From Streptomyces sp. LaPpAH-108 (GTDB lineage: Bacteria; Actinomycetota; Actinomycetes; Streptomycetales; Streptomycetaceae), in the NCBI RefSeq assembly GCF_000373625.1, contig NZ_KB891988.1, forward strand, positions 718,053 to 782,052: a DNA stretch of 64,000 nt. The letters run 5' to 3'. Made by a program: the position numbers and the translations under genes. Under the pieces are notes generated by a model. That model made no database searches and was not told the origin of the DNA. It saw only the letters and a program-made list of their open reading frames with translations. Shown piece by piece: positions 60,083 through 64,000 of the stretch. How positions within the stretch are numbered: position 1 is the first letter of the stretch; each line of letters starts with the position of its first letter.

Positions 60083-62461
60083 CTAGCGGGGCCCGCCGCC
60101 CGGCACCGGCCGCAGCGCCGCCACCCGGGCCCGCAGCGCCGTCCACCGGTCCGTCGCCGCCCACAGGGCGCGTACGGCCGAGCGGGGGGCGAACAGGGCC
60201 CGCAGCCGGGTGGCCCGGCCCGCGGACGCGTCCAGGCCCGTTATCGCCCGGCGCACGTCCGCCGCCACCCCGGTCGCGGAGCGGGGCCGGGGCGCGTACA
60301 GCACCTGCTCCACCGCGTCCGCCACCCGGTGCACCGCGGCCCCGGACTCCGCGTCCAGCTCGCCCAGCCGCACGATCCGCTCCGCCGCCGCGCGCGGGGT
60401 CAGCGACTCGTCCGGCACGATCCCGTGGTCCCAGGCGCTGTCGGTCAGCTCCCGCCACGCCGCCAGCGTGTGCTCCGCCGCGCCCTCGTCGGTCCTGGGG
60501 TGCGCGCCGAGCCGCCGGGAGCGTGCCCGCAGCCGCCACAGCAGCGGCATCAGCGGCAGCGCGAGCACCGCCAGCGCGCCCACCACGAGCAGCGCGGCCC
60601 ACAGCCCGCCCGGGGTGCCCCCGCCACCGCCCGGCGAGGCCACCGCCGAGGACGGCCCGGGGCACACCGCCGCAGCGTCCGCACCGGCCGCGCAGCTCTC
60701 GCTCGCCGAGTCCTGCGGCGACGGCGCGACGGACGAGCCGCGCGGGGGCAGCTCCGGGTCCGGCAGCGCGCTGCTCGGGGTCTGCCGCTGGGTGTACGAC
60801 GGCGTGGTGCCCCGGCTCGGCGTCGGCTCGAAGCGGGTCCAGCCCACCCCCTCGAAGTACAGCTCCGGCCAGGCGTGGGCGTCCTTCAGGCTCACCGACA
60901 CCGAGCCGTCCGCCTGCGGGGTGCCCGGCGCGAAGCCGACCGCCACCCGGGCCGGAATGCCCAGGGTGCGGGCCATCGCGGCCATCGCGAAGGAGAAGTG
61001 CACACAGAAGCCCTGCTTGTCGCGCAGGAAGTTCGCGATGGCGTTCGGGCCGCGCCCGACCTGCACCTGCGTGTCGTACCGGAAGCCGCCGTCCAGCGCG
61101 AACCAGTCCTGGAGCTTCACCGCCTCCTCGTAATGGTTCGCCGCGCCGGAGGTGACCTCCTCGGCCGTCCGGGCCACCACCTTCGGCAGCCCCGGCGGCA
61201 CATCGGTGTACTCCCGCTGCAGCGCGGCGGGCGGCTTCGGCGCCGAGGCCAGCTGCCGCGCCGTCGGCTTCACGTCCAGGCTGGTGACCAGGTAGGTCGC
61301 GCCGCGCGTCGTCTGCCCGTGGTCGCCGACCAGGGTCATGCCGACCGGCTCGTACCGCCAGTTGCCGCCGATCCGCACCCCGGTCGGCGGATACGGCATC
61401 GGCAGCCAGTCCTGTGCGTACCACTCGGCCGCCGAGACGGTCGTCCGCACGGTGGACCGGCGGACGTCCTGGCCGAGCCCGACCGGGGTCGGGAAGCCGT
61501 CCGGCACCCCGACGATGTGCCGCTGGGCCGGTTTCCAGGTCGTGCCGTCGAAGTCGTCCAGCGACACGATGCGCACGTACAGGTCCGACACGTCGTCGGC
61601 GTCGGTCCGCAGGGACAGCACCTGGCGGTCGCTGTCCACGTTCAGGGAGTCGCGCAGCGACACCAGCGGGTTGACGGCGGAGATCATGCCGCCGTTCCCG
61701 CTGCCCGCGCCGGCCCCCGCCCCCGTGCCCGCCAGCAGACCGCCCCGCATCGCGGGCAGCGCCAGCGGCACCAGCAGGGCCACACCCAGCGCCACCACAC
61801 CGATCCGGCGCCCGGTGCGCACCGGGGCCGTCAGCGTGCCGTCACCGGCGCCCGGCGCGCGGGCCGTCGCCCCGAAGACCCGGCCCCACCGGGTCACCCG
61901 CTCCCGGCCCTCCGCGAGCAGCAGCATCAGATAACCGGCCGCCGCCAGCAGGAACCACAGCCAGTCGGCCGCGCCACCGGAAAGACCCGCCGCCACCGAG
62001 TACAGCGCGAGCAGCGGCAAACCGGCCGGGGCCGCCGCGCGGAAGGTCACCGCCAGCGTGTCCACCAGGAGATGCACGATCAGCACCCCGCCGATCAGCA
62101 TCAGCCGGATGCCGTCGGTCAGCGGCGCCGGAGGCGCGTACCGGCTCACGTCGTCCGAACCCTGGCGCAGCAGGTCCGAGAAGTGCCCGAACGCCTCCGG
62201 ACCCGGGAACAGCCCGGCGAACGCCTGCTGGCGCGCGAAGACGAGAGTGAGCAGCAGCAGCGTCACCAGGAGCTGCGCCAGCACGGTCAGCGGCCGGGCC
62301 AGCGGCACCCGCCGCGCCGCCGCCCCCACGCCCGTCTGCGCCGCCACGAGCAGCGCCGCCACGGCCAGCCACGCGGGCCCGTCCACCAGGGGCAGCAGGG
62401 AGCACGCCGTCATCAGCGTGGCCGCCGCCGCGCACCCCGCGAGCCGCGCCCGCCCGCTCAT
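60083..62461 (-). CDS. Transglutaminase-like TgpA-type membrane protein
   Basis: A 792-residue membrane protein: about six N-terminal helices (residues 1-230), an extracytoplasmic transglutaminase-like domain (about 330-520) and a further helix near 585 before a cytoplasmic tail. The catalytic residues are the Cys of KQGFCVHFSFAMA, the His of DAHAWPELYFEG and a following Asp or Glu. The family (TgpA/DUF3488) is found with DUF58 and MoxR genes as here. Substrate and partner are unknown; envelope protein maturation is proposed in the literature. The ATG overlaps the DUF58 stop by four bases. Confidence 0.92.
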   Translation of the reverse strand: MSGRARLAGCAAAATLMTACSLLPLVDGPAWLAVAALLVAAQTGVGAAARRVPLARPLTVLAQLLVTLLLLTLVFARQQAFAGLFPGPEAFGHFSDLLRQGSDDVSRYAPPAPLTDGIRLMLIGGVLIVHLLVDTLAVTFRAAAPAGLPLLALYSVAAGLSGGAADWLWFLLAAAGYLMLLLAEGRERVTRWGRVFGATARAPGAGDGTLTAPVRTGRRIGVVALGVALLVPLALPAMRGGLLAGTGAGAGAGSGNGGMISAVNPLVSLRDSLNVDSDRQVLSLRTDADDVSDLYVRIVSLDDFDGTTWKPAQRHIVGVPDGFPTPVGLGQDVRRSTVRTTVSAAEWYAQDWLPMPYPPTGVRIGGNWRYEPVGMTLVGDHGQTTRGATYLVTSLDVKPTARQLASAPKPPAALQREYTDVPPGLPKVVARTAEEVTSGAANHYEEAVKLQDWFALDGGFRYDTQVQVGRGPNAIANFLRDKQGFCVHFSFAMAAMARTLGIPARVAVGFAPGTPQADGSVSVSLKDAHAWPELYFEGVGWTRFEPTPSRGTTPSYTQRQTPSSALPDPELPPRGSSVAPSPQDSASESCAAGADAAAVCPGPSSAVASPGGGGGTPGGLWAALLVVGALAVLALPLMPLLWRLRARSRRLGAHPRTDEGAAEHTLAAWRELTDSAWDHGIVPDESLTPRAAAERIVRLGELDAESGAAVHRVADAVEQVLYAPRPRSATGVAADVRRAITGLDASAGRATRLRALFAPRSAVRALWAATDRWTALRARVAALRPVPGGGPR

Positions 62462-63810
62462 GCCCCCGCCCTTCCGCTCGGCGTGACCAGACCGGACCGC
62501 TCCCGGTCGGCCCGCCGCCACACCTCGTCCAGCGAGGCACCGCGCGGCACGGCGAGCGCCGTCCAGCCCGCCTCGCGCAGCACCCGCAGCCGCTCCGCGC
62601 ACGCGTCGTCGGGGCCCGGCGCCGCGGCCGGATCACGCGTCCACACCCCCGGGTCCAGCACGAAGGCCAGCGCGGCCCCGCTGCGCCGCCGCATCCGGGC
62701 CACCGCGCGCACCTGTTCCTCGTCGAGATCGCCGAGCAGCGCGACCAGCAGCCCGTCGTCCCCGGCGCGCAGCGCGTCGTACGCCCGCGTCAGGCCCGTG
62801 CCGTCCGAGTGGTCGACCACCGCGAGGGTGTCCATCATCAGCCCCGAGGAGGCGGCCGTCTCCTGACCCGTGCCCGGGAAGCCCGCGCCGCCCTCGCCGG
62901 GCACCGTCGCACCCGTGTCCATGAGCAGCCGCACCGAGAAGCCGCGCTCCAGCATGTGCGCGAGGACCGAGGCGGCGGCCGAGACCGCCCACTCGAAGGC
63001 CGAACCCGGGCCCGCGTCCTCGTAGCCCACCGCGCGGGTGTCCAGCAGCACCGTGCAGCGGGCCCGCCGGGGCTGCTCCTCGCGGCGCACCATCAGCTCG
63101 CCGTGGCGCGCGGTGGACCGCCAGTGCACCCGGCGCAGATCGTCGCCGTAGCGATACCCGCGCGGGATCACGTCGTCGTCCCCGGCGACGGCAAGCGAGC
63201 GCCGCCGCCCGTCGCCGTACCCCTGCGCCTCGCCACCCAGGCGCACCGGGGCCAGCGGCTCCACGCGCGGGACGACCGTCAGCGTGTCGTGCGCCGGGAA
63301 GGAACGGGTCAGCTCGCACATGCCGAACGGATCGCTCAGCCGCAGCTGGAGCGGCCCGAGCGGGTACCGGCCGCGCAGATCCGAGCGCACCCGGTACGAC
63401 ACCTCGCGGCGCCCGCCCTGCTCGATGCGGTCGAGCACGAAACGCGGCCGGGGCCCGAGCACGTAGGGCACCCGGTCCTGGAGCATCAGCAGCCCGGTCG
63501 GCAGCCGGGAGACGTTGTCCACGGAGAGGCTCACCCGGGCCTCCGCGCCCGCCGGAACGCGCGCGGGGGACAGGCGCCGCTCGGACGCCACCCGGTGCCG
63601 GGTGCGGTGCACCACGGCCACGCAGATCAGCGGCAGCGCGGCGAGCAGCAGCCCGACCCGCAGCAGATCGCTCTGGCCCAGCACGTACGCGCACACCGAC
63701 GCGGCGATGCCCGCCGCCAGGAAGGAACGGCCCCGGGTGGTCAGCCCCGAAAGGGCCGTACGGAGCCCGGACGCGTGGCCCGGGGTCCGCTCCGGCCCCC
63801 CGGCGGACAT
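62458..63810 (-). CDS. DUF58 domain protein
   Basis: A 450-residue protein with two N-terminal helices (about 33-70), a beta-rich domain and the C-terminal DUF58/von Willebrand-like domain. The core motif YRYGDDLRRVHWRSTARHGELMV is shown here in two parts, YRYGDDLRRVHWRSTA and RHGELMVRREE. Such proteins are clients of MoxR chaperones. The ATG at 63810 is proposed, sharing one base with the MoxR stop; a GTG at 63813 is equally possible. The stop overlaps the TgpA start, so MoxR-DUF58-TgpA is one coupled operon. Confidence 0.92.
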   Translation of the reverse strand: MSAGGPERTPGHASGLRTALSGLTTRGRSFLAAGIAASVCAYVLGQSDLLRVGLLLAALPLICVAVVHRTRHRVASERRLSPARVPAGAEARVSLSVDNVSRLPTGLLMLQDRVPYVLGPRPRFVLDRIEQGGRREVSYRVRSDLRGRYPLGPLQLRLSDPFGMCELTRSFPAHDTLTVVPRVEPLAPVRLGGEAQGYGDGRRRSLAVAGDDDVIPRGYRYGDDLRRVHWRSTARHGELMVRREEQPRRARCTVLLDTRAVGYEDAGPGSAFEWAVSAAASVLAHMLERGFSVRLLMDTGATVPGEGGAGFPGTGQETAASSGLMMDTLAVVDHSDGTGLTRAYDALRAGDDGLLVALLGDLDEEQVRAVARMRRRSGAALAFVLDPGVWTRDPAAAPGPDDACAERLRVLREAGWTALAVPRGASLDEVWRRADRERSGLVTPSGRAGA

Positions 63811-64000
63811 CACAGGCCCCGCGGAGGCTGCTGGGGATAGGCGGGCACGGCCCGGCCGAGGCCACCGCCGAAGGCCCGCTCCCGCTGCGCGGTCGAGGGC
63901 ACCGGGGTGTGCCGCAGGATCTCCAGCACGACCTGCTCGGCCGTACGCCCGCTCATCTGGGACTCGGTGGTGGGCAGCAGCCGGTGCGCGAGCACGGCCA
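63810..64000 (-). CDS. MoxR-family AAA ATPase, C-terminal end only
   Basis: Only the last 60 or so residues are inside the window; the rest lies beyond position 64000. The visible part reads AVLAHRLLPTTESQMSGRTAEQVV when joined (two pieces: AVLAHRLLPTTES and QMSGRTAEQVV), a segment typical of the end of the MoxR lid, followed by a Pro/Gly-rich tail. MoxR ATPases act as chaperones for metal insertion and complex assembly. Its stop overlaps the DUF58 start, in keeping with the usual MoxR-DUF58-TgpA order. Confidence 0.85.
   Translation of the reverse strand, partial: AVLAHRLLPTTESQMSGRTAEQVVLEILRHTPVPSTAQRERAFGGGLGRAVPAYPQQPPRGL

Overview
The window is a stretch of high-GC actinobacterial chromosome, almost certainly Streptomyces. 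Evidence is the very strong G/C bias at third codon positions, many GTG starts, apparently leaderless genes, a SAM-IV riboswitch, an IdeR/DmdR1-type iron box, a WWW-containing trp leader peptide, and a gene order that I recall from Streptomyces coelicolor (ctaCDF-ctaE-qcrCAB-trpD, glkA, pfkA, aroH, then the approach to the division/cell-wall cluster). I see no insertion sequence, integrase, phage, CRISPR array, rRNA or tRNA. It reads as conserved core chromosome.

Layout. 1-9380: the aerobic respiratory supercomplex. Oxidase subunits ctaC-ctaD-ctaF are followed by a lone L,D-transpeptidase and a divergent receiver-like protein, then ctaE-qcrCAB (the cytochrome bc complex that feeds the oxidase). 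9458-12229: trpD, then a SAM-IV riboswitch controlling a class V PLP enzyme. 12230-15492: a noncoding tandem repeat, an Lrp/AsnC-type RAM-domain protein with a rhomboid protease, a zinc ribbon and a NYN-domain protein. 15493-19197: two tandem NlpC/P60 wall hydrolases, the first behind a structured leader, and a secreted HExxH metallopeptidase lipoprotein. 19217-25261: membrane and envelope lipid genes (GT87 mannosyltransferase, PimB'-like glycosyltransferase, long-chain acyl-CoA ligase), a metallophosphoesterase and an SRPBCC protein. 25262-26121: 860 bases without a gene, holding a three-copy repeat of about 110 bp.

26122-35255: a degenerate ArsA-like ATPase, glucokinase glkA, a secondary lipid/regulation block (alpha/beta hydrolase, PlsC-type acyltransferase, two-component pair), and a phosphofructokinase whose active-site signature is of the pyrophosphate type. 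35270-38780: the divergent aromatic pair, fused trpEG with a tryptophan attenuator and class II DAHP synthase. 38865-41435: iron box, bacterioferritin-associated ferredoxin, bacterioferritin, a Mo-cofactor protein and endonuclease IV. 41530-48574: a PASTA-domain Ser/Thr kinase, the thiamine genes thiOSG under a TPP riboswitch, a ferredoxin reductase-like protein, an Rv2175c-like DNA-binding protein and thiE. 48674-52813: leaderless metF, a Gln/Tyr/Gly-rich membrane-anchored protein, a phytoene-desaturase-like oxidoreductase and a DUF4126 protein.

53112-56737: an export-like module of ABC ATPase, YhgE/Pip-type membrane protein and TetR regulator, with a perfect 26-bp palindrome at its promoter. 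56801-60075: two SAM-dependent methyltransferases, a HEPN-domain protein and a DUF3040 protein. 60083-64000: the minus-strand MoxR-DUF58-transglutaminase operon; MoxR runs off the right edge.

No wholly new multi-gene system is evident. The points most worth following are the PPi-type phosphofructokinase signature, the foldable leader of the first NlpC/P60 gene, a patch of rare codons over the heme-copper motif of ctaD, a palindrome that swallows the ctaE start codon, two noncoding tandem repeats, and two P-loop proteins that lack the catalytic lysine, one of them in the TetR-regulated export module.
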